This document shows, piece after piece, positions 52,519-62,270 of a stretch of DNA of 64,000 bases; the stretch's first letter is position 1, and every line of letters begins with the position of its first letter. Below the pieces are notes generated by a model. That model was not told where the DNA came from and ran no database searches. It saw only the letters and a list, made by a program, of their open reading frames with translations. The stretch comes from Bacteroidota bacterium (GTDB taxonomy: Bacteria > Bacteroidota > Bacteroidia > J057 > JADKCL01), in contig JADKCL010000012.1 in NCBI GenBank assembly GCA_016718825.1, positions 133,864 through 197,863 on the forward strand, written 5' to 3'. Position numbers and translations under genes: made by a program.

Positions 52519-53676
52519 TTAGGCGGATGCCTTTTCGCGAGGAGTACCTCCAAAGAAATTGGACTGGAATTCGATCACATTTCCATTAGCATCTTTGGCA
52601 GTCTTGGGCGATAGGTCTGGATTTTCAGATCGATACCTAAACCGATTGTAGGCTTCCATGTCGATGTCCTTTAGGTTCCCATTTTTGATCACCTTATTTC
52701 TGACATCTTTCCAATATTTCGGAAAAAGCGATGCTTCAAGCGAGCTGAATTTTTCTACATTCCCGGAGCTTTTGTCAGGCGCAAGCCCTTTATTGAGGAG
52801 AACTCCAAGTTCTTGCCCTGTCACCGTCATACCGCCATCGATCAATTCTCCATCCCTGAAAATCGTGCTTGGCAGCATTGGATCACTGATGAAGCGAATG
52901 ATGTCGCCACGGTCCACGGCGGCTTGCAACCAAGCATTGTTTTTGGCCCAGGACCAGTCGGCAATGTCCAGAACGTTGGTGCCGCCCATGTTTTCGCCGA
53001 CCATTGCGTCTTGCTGGAAGCGGAAATAGTTGGTGCCAATTGGCAGGTTCATGGCTCCTTGGAAACCGTCAGGGTGCTTGGCAGCATCCACGGCGCGACC
53101 GAGCACCGTAGTCGTCTTCTTGGGGTTCAGGATCACCGTTTTTCCAAAGTCGTCGTAGGGGATTATTGCGCGAATCCCAATGCGTTGTCCTTCTTGGGCA
53201 AGTTCCAGGAAGCCGCCCATCTTTTTTCCGTCGGCATTGGTGTAGCTAAAACCCTCCAAGACGGCAAGGGAAACCGCCGACTCGCTTGTGAGCCAGTCGC
53301 CTTTTTCATAGAAGTCAGCAAGGATCGTTGCCATTTGGGAGACAAGCCCAAGGCGTTTCACGGTGGGCCAAAGCTGTTGCCATTCTTCGGGTGCAAATCG
53401 GGTGCTTGCAGCAAGGAATTCGGTCATTATTGGGTAGGTCAAAGCCTCGATTTCGTCGCCGGTCAAGCCCAACCGTTCCAATTCGGCTTGCTGCTGTGGT
53501 GTGAGTCGATTGGCGTTGCTTACCTCGTCGGGCGGATTGACGGGAGTTGCAGTAAGAGCAAATTTCGGAGGCATGGCCGAGGCTTTCATTTCGGCTTCCT
53601 GTTCGGAAAAATCGTTGTGGAGGCCGGGCGGTTTTACCGATGGGCCATGCATTGTGGGTGAATGTGTTTCTTTCAT
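52519..53676 (-). CDS. Candidate polymorphic toxin / secreted effector
   Basis: A 385-aa protein without a Sec signal. The N-terminus is disordered and Pro-rich with an AMPPKFALTATPVNPP segment, resembling N-terminal linkers (FQLxASP-like) of Bacteroidota effectors carried by contractile injection or polymorphic toxin systems. A helical middle (LTPQQQAELERLGLTGDEIEAL) leads to a distinct C-terminal domain with GTNVLDIADWSW, DPMLPSTIFRDGEL and YNRFRYRSENPDLSP, which I cannot assign. A following small acidic gene supports a toxin-immunity reading. No catalytic residues are recognised, so function is unproven. Confidence 0.5.
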   Translation of the reverse strand: MKETHSPTMHGPSVKPPGLHNDFSEQEAEMKASAMPPKFALTATPVNPPDEVSNANRLTPQQQAELERLGLTGDEIEALTYPIMTEFLAASTRFAPEEWQQLWPTVKRLGLVSQMATILADFYEKGDWLTSESAVSLAVLEGFSYTNADGKKMGGFLELAQEGQRIGIRAIIPYDDFGKTVILNPKKTTTVLGRAVDAAKHPDGFQGAMNLPIGTNYFRFQQDAMVGENMGGTNVLDIADWSWAKNNAWLQAAVDRGDIIRFISDPMLPSTIFRDGELIDGGMTVTGQELGVLLNKGLAPDKSSGNVEKFSSLEASLFPKYWKDVRNKVIKNGNLKDIDMEAYNRFRYRSENPDLSPKTAKDANGNVIEFQSNFFGGTPREKASA

Positions 53677-53833
53677 AAAATCAGCGTTGAGTGGTGGTGA
53701 GGAATTAGAAATTAGAAATGAGGAATTAGAAATGAGGAATCATGCTTGGGGTACTTTGCTAGTTCAATATGTTCGACCCCGCTGGGGTCGTTACCATAAG
53801 GGAAATCTTCTTCTATAAAGGTTTGACCCCGCT

Positions 53834-54075
53834 GGGGTCTGACCCGCCGGAGGCGGATCAAACGATGGAGTCTACAAAACAGGGGTCTGACCCGCCGGAG
53901 CGGATCAAACGATGGAGTCTACAAACATTTGACCCTGCTGCCGTGTGCCGCGAAGCGGTGGGGTCTGACCCGCCGGAGGCGGATCAAACGATGGAGTCTA
54001 CAAACATTTGACCCTGCTGCCGTGTGCCGCGAAGCGGTGGGGTCTGACCCGCCGGAGGCGGATCAAACGATGGGG
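53834..54075. repeat. Tandem repeat with 78/79-bp period and internal hairpins
   Basis: Four copies of GGGGTCTGACCCGCCGGAGG plus CGGATCAAACGATGGAGTCT begin at 53834, 53882, 53960 and 54039, with spacings 48, 78 and 79. Each copy can fold at CCGCC-GGA-GGCGG; copy 2 has lost bases in this stem. The longer units also contain CCTGCTGCCGTGTGCCGCGA. There are no CRISPR-like unique spacers. Confidence 0.85.
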
Positions 54076-54523
54076 ATACCTTTGTTTACAGACCCTGCAG
54101 GGCGGTTTTTGGGGCCGCGCCTGCTTGGGATCAATCAACAGAAGGTAGATGTGGCAGGGCAGGCCATTTTTTGATGGCTAGCCGTGCTTTTGTCGGATTG
54201 GGAGACACATCAAAAATGGGGCAGCGCAGCTGAGCGCAGGGATGCTGTTATCCTCCAAGTGGTTGGGTAAAGGAAAATCCACTGCACCCAATGCTGCGAC
54301 TGCACCCTTGGTAGAAGAAGGCTATTGCTGCGAAAAACCAAGGAAGGACGGCAACGGTGGGACGGGATCGGAGAATCATTCGATCCGTGAACATTTCCAG
54401 CAATGGTATTGGGATTTGCAGAACTAGGCGTTTGTCCCTTTCCGCTGCCGCCTCCTTGGAATCACCCGCTAATCAATTCGTTTGGGCCAAGATGTTGTTG
54501 TAACAACGTTGCTCATTGCTTGA

Positions 54524-54545
54524 CGTCCCGCCCTCAAGCGGGACG
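54524..54545. repeat. GC-rich hairpin
   Basis: CGTCCCGC and GCGGGACG pair perfectly around the loop CCTCAA. It is of the same compact palindrome type as others in this region. Confidence 0.65.
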
Positions 54546-54755
54546 GATAAGCAGCAAGGATGTTGCCTATCTTCCAACTACAACCAACCCTTTCCGCAGG
54601 GCGGAACGATGTGCCATTGCATACGAATGCCTCCTTCACATGGGCCTGTGATGGTGTCTCCAATAAATGTGTGTAGTTTTACGTCAAAGATCGGGCTTTC
54701 TCTGTGGTGACGTCGCCAAACAGCAACCACTTTGAAAGTATCAAGTCTTGAAAGG

Positions 54756-54787
54756 CCCGGTCCCGTCAGGGACCGGGTTATCTTTCT
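54756..54787 (+). terminator. Terminator-like hairpin
   Basis: CCCGGTCCC pairs with GGGACCGGG around the loop GTCA and is followed by TTATCTTTCTT. It has intrinsic terminator form although no gene directly upstream is recognised. Confidence 0.6.
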
Positions 54788-55094
54788 TAGGGCATTGGGT
54801 TGCGGTAATGTTGATCGTCTTCATCTTCACCAACCTGCATCCGTTTGCCTTTTCTATTCTCAAAAAACGTCCATCCCCGCCATCGTTCCATCCTGATGCC
54901 AAATAAGTGACTTGGTTGATTCCGAACTCGCGGAAGAAAAAAAATATTTCCGTTTTTCTCGGCAGTATTGCGCTTCGAATTGGGGCAAAACGTGGGGAGT
55001 CATGTTGCATCGCAGCCCAAAAGATTGCATGAATTAAAAATTCATGCCATATTGGGATGAACTTCGCTGCAAAAAGCAGGAATCGGTCAGCTTA

Positions 55095-56594
55095 ATGTCC
55101 CGTAATCCCTTCAAAGGTACAAGGTCGCCCTCTACGCGCCTGAATGACACTGTGAATCAGTTGTCGGATGGCGAATTTGAGGACGTGGTGGGCATCCTCT
55201 CGGTGAGCCGGAAAAAGCGGAAATGGCTAGCCCTGATCGTATGGCATAGGGGTAAGCAACCTTATGAGACCGCAGCAGAAAAGGCTGCATTCGAGGGATA
55301 TGACCTGAACTCGATGCGCGAACTGGCAATCAAGCGCCTGGACGCTGTGATTGCCGCGTTGAGGTCTGGATTGCCCCCGGAAATTGCGGGGATTGCTGAC
55401 GATTTGAATGGCCTCCCCCGTACGGAGCTTTTGCAAGCATTGAGCGAAATCCATGCCGCGAAGGCCCATGCCATCAAGCGCTGCTACCTGGAACGGCTGG
55501 TGAAACTGATTGGCTTGGAGGCTGAGATTCTCTCCCTCGTACTTGGCGGGGAGGAGCGTGCCGTTGCCATCAATGGGTGCGAGGCCGAGCTGAAACAAGC
55601 GCGCGCCAACATCGTGCTTGCGCCGCAGATCGCTTATTATCGTGCCGAGTACTTGGACAAGGTGATCGCCACACGTATGAAATCAGGTGTGCTCGACCAA
55701 GAACGGATTAATCGGTACCTCACATCGGAATTTGCGAAGCTCGACGTTTCTGCCTACCCACCCTTGTTGAAAAGCGAAAAAACAATTCTGGACGAAGCGT
55801 TTCACTTCCTGAACGGGGATGGTGAAGCCGCTTGCAGGCTGGCTGAGTCGGTCTGGGAATTGGATCAGCTTTCCCCCTTCCTCAGCCCTGTCAAACGTGC
55901 CATGCTGATGGTTCGGCTCAATGATTACTACATTGCCTTCGGTAACCGTGAGAAAGGGGCGAGTTTGGTCCGTCAATTTGCCGCTTTTGATCCAGAATCG
56001 CCTCAGAACAGGGCGATCTACCTCATCAGATACTTGGTGGTGCTGCTGGAATGGGCGACGGCGGGTGATGGCTATGTTTCACAACAGACGGCATCGGACA
56101 TCTTTGAGCGGCATGAAGAATTTGTACTCGCGTCACCTATCGGGGGAAACCGATCTCGGATCTTGATTGCCATCATGGCCATTTACCTTGGAAGGCATGA
56201 TACTAAAAGGGCAAAGACTCTTTTTGACAATCTTTACCGCGAAAAGGATCAAAAACCACCATTGTTGTATCGAATTTCAGGCTTGATCTGCCACCTGATG
56301 ATTTTGTTTGACTCGCATGAGGTCGCCGAACTCAAGCACCACGCCAAGAACCATCGGGAACTTATGTTGGAAAAGGGGGAGTTTTCGATCCCCGCCATAC
56401 AGTTCTTGGGTTTTCTTCAAATCAATGCAAGGAGGTATGCTAGCCCAAAGCCATCGAAAAAGGTAGCCAATGCCTACAAGGCTGAGCTTGAGGCGATGAT
56501 CAGTAGCCTTGAACGCTTCCAAGACGAAGATGGGAACGCTGTACGTTTGTTTTACGAGCCAATCATCACTTGGCTGGCTGCCAAACGGATTTAA
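55095..56594 (+). CDS. Alpha-helical repeat protein of unknown function
   Basis: From ATG 55095 (an ATG at 55044 is possible) the product is ~499 aa. The N-terminal ~100 residues (LNDTVNQLSDGEFEDVVG, then MRELAIKRLDAVIAAL) resemble in arrangement the Bacteroidota proteins that begin with a helical KSLSKSEKRYF-type domain. The rest is continuous amphipathic helix resembling TPR arrays (LLEWATAGDGYVSQQTASDIFERH, IYLGRHDTKRAKTLFDNLY). No signal peptide or catalytic site is seen. It converges with a small secreted-protein gene, overlapping it by 4 bases. Confidence 0.65.
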   Translation: MSRNPFKGTRSPSTRLNDTVNQLSDGEFEDVVGILSVSRKKRKWLALIVWHRGKQPYETAAEKAAFEGYDLNSMRELAIKRLDAVIAALRSGLPPEIAGIADDLNGLPRTELLQALSEIHAAKAHAIKRCYLERLVKLIGLEAEILSLVLGGEERAVAINGCEAELKQARANIVLAPQIAYYRAEYLDKVIATRMKSGVLDQERINRYLTSEFAKLDVSAYPPLLKSEKTILDEAFHFLNGDGEAACRLAESVWELDQLSPFLSPVKRAMLMVRLNDYYIAFGNREKGASLVRQFAAFDPESPQNRAIYLIRYLVVLLEWATAGDGYVSQQTASDIFERHEEFVLASPIGGNRSRILIAIMAIYLGRHDTKRAKTLFDNLYREKDQKPPLLYRISGLICHLMILFDSHEVAELKHHAKNHRELMLEKGEFSIPAIQFLGFLQINARRYASPKPSKKVANAYKAELEAMISSLERFQDEDGNAVRLFYEPIITWLAAKRI

Positions 56595-56983
56595 ATATTG
56601 TCAATAAGGACGTCAATATGAATCCCTCCATTCCGCACTCTAAACACCAGCATTGGCGGTGCCACCGATAGATAAGTCACAGTGAGTTGTCCCTGCACAT
56701 ACTTGGCAACCATTTGCCCGTAGTTCAAACCGAAAGTCTGCTGCCCCCATTCACGGGCCTTGAAGATTGCTGCAAGGGATATCAACTGCGGGACTTGACC
56801 GCCATTCTCCAGGTAGGTCACCAAGGCGTTGAATCCACCGCCATTGCCCCAAGCCCAGCCGTTCCCATTGTTGTTGCCGTTGCCTTGCCCATAAGCGTTT
56901 CCATTGCCGTTCCCATTTCCTTGGGCATGAATGGCGGCGAAAGCGATCAAGAAAAATGAAAACAGTACGAGTATCTTTTTCAT
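56591..56983 (-). CDS. Secreted Gly/Asn-rich small protein
   Basis: The start is ATG 56983, where a signal peptide begins (KKILVLFSFFLIAFAAIHA). The 130-aa product has a GN-rich segment (GNGNGNGNAYGQGNGNNNGNG, residues ~22-45) followed by a folded-looking ~85-residue domain (GQVPQLISLAAIFKAREWGQQTFGL). A longer frame reaching 57265 lacks any start context and is not accepted. Possibly a cell-surface or matrix protein; the family is not recognised. Confidence 0.7.
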   Translation of the reverse strand: MKKILVLFSFFLIAFAAIHAQGNGNGNGNAYGQGNGNNNGNGWAWGNGGGFNALVTYLENGGQVPQLISLAAIFKAREWGQQTFGLNYGQMVAKYVQGQLTVTYLSVAPPMLVFRVRNGGIHIDVLIDNI

Positions 56984-57702
56984 ACACACCCTACTTTTTG
57001 GTTGGAAGAAAGATGAAGACAGCGACAAGATAGCGATTTTGGAGGCATTTTGTGAATCCATCGCGGCAAATACCTTTCCCGCGTGGGTACCGTCTTGTGG
57101 GCCATTCTTCTCAATCTTACACCACTTGCCCCGCCGGAAATTGGCTGTTGTGGCTGAAATGGCCCCGAATGCGCATCTACTTGGTCCACGATCCAAGGCG
57201 GAGCGAAGGGCCAACACACGCTTTCCTTGCGATTTCTGCGCCAAAATTCGGCCTCCAGGCCTCAAAAAAAGTCAGTCCGCACGGGGTGGGTTGCTCTCAC
57301 TTACTGAGCGAACCTTTTTTTCAGTATTGGTTTGGTGGGAGTAGGGTTGCTGAGTGGGGGCTGGAAATGGTTTGGGGTAAAACGGTTTGGGCAAGGGCAA
57401 GGGCGCGCCAGGGCAAGAAGGGGTCAGTGAAAATTTTATGTTAATGGGCTTGCTTTTTCGCTGGGGAATGCTGAGATTCGTTTTTGTCAGACATCTGCCA
57501 TCCATGGGACAAATTTAGCCTAGAATGTGAGCGGTTTGTTTTTTGGTAGGGGGGGGCTGTCTGTGTGTTCGTGGAATCCAACGGCATCGCATTATGAGAG
57601 AAATAAGGAATTTTCTAGACTTCTTTGTCAAAGTCAAACCAATTCACTAACGACTTGATACTATGGCAACTGAAGTGTTTTTTTTTTGCTGAGACGGACT
57701 TG
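56984..57702. other. Intergenic region with repeat fragments
   Basis: About 0.7 kb with no accepted gene. A G-rich stretch near 57350-57420 repeats the GGGCAAGGGCAAGGG unit of 48.2 kb. A run of eleven T at 57678-57688 lies before the long gene downstream. Confidence 0.5.
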
Positions 57703-60700
57703 ATGGAGGCACAGATGGGTGCGCCAGGAGATTCTGCATTCGGCCCCGTGACGGGATCAGAGTTTACCAAGTTCAGGGTGACTAGCCTGCATGAGGGAGT
57801 ACTCAATGGAAATTCCAGAAGCGATCCTAGGGCATTTGCAGTCTGTAATGGTCGTGTTCGGGTTCAACAAGATGGCTCTAATCCTGATTTGTTAACGATT
57901 ATACTTGCGCCTGATGTGGAATTAATACCGGGTATCCCAATCAAATACTTCGTTTATCGAGGCATTAAGAAGGACAGTCTGTTGAGCAATCCGACTATTT
58001 TGGTTCCGGCAGCTCCGCTCAATGATCAAATTTTCACCGATAATTATATCCTCAATAACCATCCTGACACGTTGGGACTTGCATTTAGGTCCTCAACTAA
58101 TTCGCCACCATCTACCCTCTTTGAAAGGGAGGATAATGATACAATAGACTCAATATTTTTTGAATCAACCACCCTGCGTGCATTGCACGTAATGGCTGGA
58201 AAGGAACTTGGATTATTTGATGGGAATTCATTTGGCTTCGAGATATTGCTGGGTAGTGTTTGGGCTGAACATACTTTGGACATTATTAGGAACGTATCGT
58301 TGACAAACGGCGGAAATTTTGTTGAGGTCTTGAATTCGTTTTCTGGTGCCGAGATACGGGCAGTACGGGAAAAGGTATATACCTATCTTGACCCTGCGGC
58401 ATTTTTTGGCATGTGCACTTCTAAGGGTCTTACTATAAGATATCTGAGCACAGTCAGTGGTTCCCCTACCGCAATCAGAACACCTCAACAACTGTTTGAT
58501 GAACTATTGACTCTTTTTCTCAACCGGTCTAAGTCGTATATCGATATTCGAAATGAAAATGGGTTGTCCTACAATTTTTATCTTACCTACAATCCAGGGA
58601 TCATAAATGTTGGTTTGGATTCCTTTGAACTTCATGACATTGAGAAGGACAATGTTCCAATGAGTAGTGCCAATAGCAGGTCATATGAAACAAGTGGCTG
58701 GCCAATTCTGATATTGGATTATGGTTCTCAGAGTCCGTTTGCAATTCCATCAGGTAGCGAAAAGGCTGGGATCAGAATTCAACTAGCCTGGGGTGTCAGC
58801 AATCCTGGCGACAGAAGGACAATGTACCTTGCAAATGGTCATTATTATTATGATCAGACAGGAAAGAAAAAAAGGGGACGCTTGTTTTCAGTCAACAACG
58901 CGAACAGTTACTTGGTATTGAAAAATCAGTCTGGATGGTGTAATGAGATAGTGCTGGGAATACATTCTGTTGATGAAGGGCAGACGACTGTTCCAGTTTC
59001 ATGCTATTTTCGAGGACAGTATTCCCGAGAGTACAGTAACCAACCGGCCTCTCTTTCCCAATTGACAACGGCATGCCATTGGGACAATGTTTTCTCAATT
59101 GGAACAACTGGCCCTAGGTGGAAAAATAGTAATCTTTCCAATTGGCAATTGACTGGTCATATTCGAGAGGTCAATACTGGAAATTTGAACAATCAGGCAT
59201 TTGACGGCATTGTTGAATCTGGCATTGCTGTTGATCGAGATCCTATTTCATTCGCAGAAGAAAGAGTCACGTTGTATTATGTCCCTATAGCGATCAGACG
59301 GAACCCTGACTTTTACTTCATTAACAGTAATGCGAAAGCCGTCGGCACCGGAGGGGAGCCGTCGTCCCCCAGAAGTTTTTTCCAATTGAAGGAGGGAAAC
59401 GACATTGCCAGCGGAACAAAAGATTTGTTTCTTCAGAAAGTTAGCGAATACAGGGGTGCTGCCGCTCCTCCCAACCCAGGTCAATATCTTAGCTTCCTAA
59501 CCTACACCACGAACCCTCGTGGGGAGGATCCTACGCAACCTAGTGGGCTTCAGGTTCAAGTTCGAAATAACCCCGAAAGCCTGTATGCTATCTCGATGTC
59601 CCGTTCTGAATATCAGCTCATCCTTGATGCGATATCAGCCAATCAATTAGTTCCGGATCTTCATCCCATATTTCTTAAAAGAGACCTTGAACAGGTTCCG
59701 AGAGAAACCGAAGATCAAAATTTACGTGCATATATTGGCATGACGCTAAAGGTGGTGGGCGCATTGGCTGATGGAACCATTGTTGAAGTCCCAATCAATG
59801 GAATTTCATTGTTCTCCTTGTTCGGTGATGGCCGCATTTTTTGTACTAACTCAGCCGCCCAATTTGAGAGCATTCCAACAACGTGGAGCTATACGTCGCT
59901 TTTTGTTCCATACAACCCACCCACTTCGGGTATTTCTGCAAACGTGTATGCAGATTTTGTCCGAGGGTTGGGGCAGATTGCTACCACCTTTAGGCGATAT
60001 TCGCCGATGGGATATGCGATCCTTGAGCAAGTTCGTACGGTTGGAGCAAAGATTATTCTACACAGTAATCCTGGGGAGGGGAACCAACAACGGGTGCCCT
60101 ATCAAGTAAGGATACAGCTTGACCCCCTATTGTATTACAACCCTAATGGTGTATTTACGGGAGGACGAACTGACAGCCCAACATATTATAGTGGGATTCT
60201 CCCAGGCGGATCATCGCCGTCGTCAAGTAGCTTGGGTTTTCGGTTTACCAATCTGTCCACGCTGCCTGCGTTTGTATATACGCTCCCATATTCTCTTTTT
60301 ATTCGTATCGGCGGAGAACTTAATCTTACTCGTTACGCTGATCTGAACAAGGATCGAAATTTGAAATCCTCTGAGGTTTTTGAGTATTGGGTTCAAGACT
60401 ATTCGGAGGATGATATTTCTCAGGGTTTGTTTTCGCTTTCAAAATTATACCTTGAACGGACAGATACTCCTTTGAGCAACAACCCCGGATACACCCGAAC
60501 CACGCTAGCTAGGCTAAGGAGTCTAGGCTCTGGTACATTGGATTGGAATATCCCTATTGATATTCGAATCAATCATGATGCATTTGTGGCTAAAAGCACT
60601 ACGTACTCGTTTACACCTCAAGGGGCATCCAGTTCTGTCCAGGTTGCTGACATCAATCCTAAGCAGGATTGGTTATTCCTTACTGTTTTGCATGAATTGG

Positions 60701-61173
60701 GACATGCTATTTTTAAGTTGAGAGATCCCTTGATGTCTCTGATATGGGATATGCTGGAAGGCTATTTCCCTGGTCTGGTGCGAATGGATTCCGGAATAAC
60801 GACTCGTCCACCCTCGTTCGATGCAAATAGTACTAGGCTTTTGGAAAAGAGTCGGCTGATTCTTCTCCCTACATCAAACATCCCCTATCCACAGTTTCCA
60901 GATACAGTATCTGCAATGGGACCGTTGGTTGATGCCTACTTGGAAGCGGATGGATTCCTTCCCCAGACCGGAGCGGGGCATCTCAGAGGTGATCCCAATG
61001 CCCAGTTTGCAGCAGTATTGGGTGCCGAGGCTATGAAGGGTGTACTTGATTTACCGTTGAAATTACTGAGAGTGACGTCCCAGCACCAAATCCAAGCGCC
61101 TTACAACGAAGCGACACAGTGGTTTGATCAGGAATATATATTTTTAAATCTGGATGACTCGAAGCTGCAATAA
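57703..61173 (+). CDS. Giant protein with HELGH zinc-protease motif, family not recognised
   Basis: From ATG 57703 the product is ~1156 aa; a TTG at 57625 would add 26 residues across a T-run and is less likely. No signal peptide is visible. Early motifs include RAFAVCNGRVRVQ, KYFVYRGIKKDSL and a domain with TLRALHVMAGKELGLF; the middle is beta-rich with long loops. Near the C-terminus, FLTVLHELGHAIFKL holds an HExxH zinc site (His ~997 counted from 57703), so a metallopeptidase activity is plausible; the third ligand was not located. It overlaps the next gene by 20 bases. It may be an effector or structural protein of a secretion-related locus. Confidence 0.6.
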   Translation: MEAQMGAPGDSAFGPVTGSEFTKFRVTSLHEGVLNGNSRSDPRAFAVCNGRVRVQQDGSNPDLLTIILAPDVELIPGIPIKYFVYRGIKKDSLLSNPTILVPAAPLNDQIFTDNYILNNHPDTLGLAFRSSTNSPPSTLFEREDNDTIDSIFFESTTLRALHVMAGKELGLFDGNSFGFEILLGSVWAEHTLDIIRNVSLTNGGNFVEVLNSFSGAEIRAVREKVYTYLDPAAFFGMCTSKGLTIRYLSTVSGSPTAIRTPQQLFDELLTLFLNRSKSYIDIRNENGLSYNFYLTYNPGIINVGLDSFELHDIEKDNVPMSSANSRSYETSGWPILILDYGSQSPFAIPSGSEKAGIRIQLAWGVSNPGDRRTMYLANGHYYYDQTGKKKRGRLFSVNNANSYLVLKNQSGWCNEIVLGIHSVDEGQTTVPVSCYFRGQYSREYSNQPASLSQLTTACHWDNVFSIGTTGPRWKNSNLSNWQLTGHIREVNTGNLNNQAFDGIVESGIAVDRDPISFAEERVTLYYVPIAIRRNPDFYFINSNAKAVGTGGEPSSPRSFFQLKEGNDIASGTKDLFLQKVSEYRGAAAPPNPGQYLSFLTYTTNPRGEDPTQPSGLQVQVRNNPESLYAISMSRSEYQLILDAISANQLVPDLHPIFLKRDLEQVPRETEDQNLRAYIGMTLKVVGALADGTIVEVPINGISLFSLFGDGRIFCTNSAAQFESIPTTWSYTSLFVPYNPPTSGISANVYADFVRGLGQIATTFRRYSPMGYAILEQVRTVGAKIILHSNPGEGNQQRVPYQVRIQLDPLLYYNPNGVFTGGRTDSPTYYSGILPGGSSPSSSSLGFRFTNLSTLPAFVYTLPYSLFIRIGGELNLTRYADLNKDRNLKSSEVFEYWVQDYSEDDISQGLFSLSKLYLERTDTPLSNNPGYTRTTLARLRSLGSGTLDWNIPIDIRINHDAFVAKSTTYSFTPQGASSSVQVADINPKQDWLFLTVLHELGHAIFKLRDPLMSLIWDMLEGYFPGLVRMDSGITTRPPSFDANSTRLLEKSRLILLPTSNIPYPQFPDTVSAMGPLVDAYLEADGFLPQTGAGHLRGDPNAQFAAVLGAEAMKGVLDLPLKLLRVTSQHQIQAPYNEATQWFDQEYIFLNLDDSKLQ

Positions 61174-62242
61174 ATATCGAACAGGCTTTCCGCCTCTGTG
61201 GCTGGTCTTTCTGGGCATCGCCTTTTTTGGAACTGCCTTGGGACAAATGCCGATTTCATCAAGTGAAACTGGTGATAGCTTGGGTCAAATTCGTCAAGCC
61301 GTGGGGCTGGAATTGCTTAAAGAGAAGGCGCTTGATCCATTCATCGTCTCCAAGAGAGCATATATCGAGAAATTTGGTTCTGAGCCACATCATCGTGTGG
61401 TTCTAAAGCAAGCCTTGAAATGCAACAAGAGTCGTCGACTTAGGGAACAAATTTACATGCCTATCCCCGGAGATAGTTTTCTATTTGCCATTGATGAGGA
61501 GAACAGCCCAATGCGTGTCACACCATTTAGAGAAGAATTCGTTCCGTCTTCGGCATATGATTTTTACCTTATTGATTTTCGCCCATCCTATTGTGGGAAT
61601 ATGATTGGAAGCTACCAAATCAATCGAGCAACCAATGGCCAACCAATTCTAAATGGTATCCCGAAACCTTCGACTTTGCTATACGATGGCAAGTTTTTCG
61701 TCGGGATTGGCCACGAAGATTCCTTGATTAGGCTGGATTCGCATTCGGTGCTACCTCCTGTGATCTATCTTGGAGAGGATTTCGAGTCTTACGATAACTC
61801 CATGTCCTTGATAATGAGGCTTGCCCACGAATCGCTGCCTGAGGGTGACTACGGATTCCGTTGGCTATACGAGTTTGTACAGTTTGATGCCTATCCGGAT
61901 TTTGGAATGATACGGGTAATTCCAGATTCATTGACGGCAATTCAACGTCGTGTAACCTTCGTAGATCTTACTAGCGGTCAGAAATACGTTGCCGAGGTAA
62001 AGGAGGACCGAATCACCTATCATTTGTTGGAGGATGCAGCGAATTTCATCCCTGCGGTCGACAGTGCCTATCGTGCAAGTTTCTCGCCTGATCCTAATTT
62101 TACAATTGAGTTTGAATCTCGAAAGGGTGCGCGGTTTCGGTACCGCATTCAAAGGTATTCAACTTTGATCGGACGAGCTACTTACCGAAAAGGGAAGGTG
62201 GATTTTGAAATGCTGGAGGGGATAAATAGAAGAAATGACTAA
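61154..62242 (+). CDS. Secreted protein of unknown function
   Basis: A 362-aa product with a basic N-terminus and hydrophobic signal (FPPLWLVFLGIAFFGTALGQ). The mature part is mixed alpha/beta (SKRAYIEKFGSEPHHRVVLKQ, YDFYLIDFRPSYCGNMIG). No family is recognised and there is no T9SS tail. It starts inside the end of the HELGH-protein gene (20-base overlap) and ends 28 bases before the next frame, so the three genes form one transcription unit. Confidence 0.65.
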   Translation: MTRSCNKYRTGFPPLWLVFLGIAFFGTALGQMPISSSETGDSLGQIRQAVGLELLKEKALDPFIVSKRAYIEKFGSEPHHRVVLKQALKCNKSRRLREQIYMPIPGDSFLFAIDEENSPMRVTPFREEFVPSSAYDFYLIDFRPSYCGNMIGSYQINRATNGQPILNGIPKPSTLLYDGKFFVGIGHEDSLIRLDSHSVLPPVIYLGEDFESYDNSMSLIMRLAHESLPEGDYGFRWLYEFVQFDAYPDFGMIRVIPDSLTAIQRRVTFVDLTSGQKYVAEVKEDRITYHLLEDAANFIPAVDSAYRASFSPDPNFTIEFESRKGARFRYRIQRYSTLIGRATYRKGKVDFEMLEGINRRND

Positions 62243-62270
62243 TGGTTGAAAATCAAATAGTATAGATCAA

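Larger units (their letters stand above)
53677..55094. other. Hairpin-rich noncoding region
   Basis: About 1.4 kb without a supported gene. It holds a low-complexity AATTAGAAATGAGG tract (53700-53742), a GACCCC-GCT-GGGGTC palindrome (53775-53789), the tandem repeat zone (53834-54075), a GC hairpin (54524-54545) and a terminator-like hairpin (54756-54787). A 61-codon frame at 54242-54427 is protein-like only weakly (VEEGYCCEKPRKDGNGG) and is left unassigned. Promoter signals for the gene at 55.1 kb may lie near 54900-55090. Confidence 0.55.

Noticed and set aside
53834..54075. CRISPR-like array
   Set aside because: The sequence between repeats is itself repeated rather than unique, only four units, no cas genes.
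54242..54427. 61-codon frame in hairpin-rich region
   Set aside because: Slightly protein-like but no start context, neighbours or recognisable motif; kept only as a note.
57625..57702. TTG start for the HELGH protein
   Set aside because: Would read through a run of eleven T; ATG 57703 is simpler.
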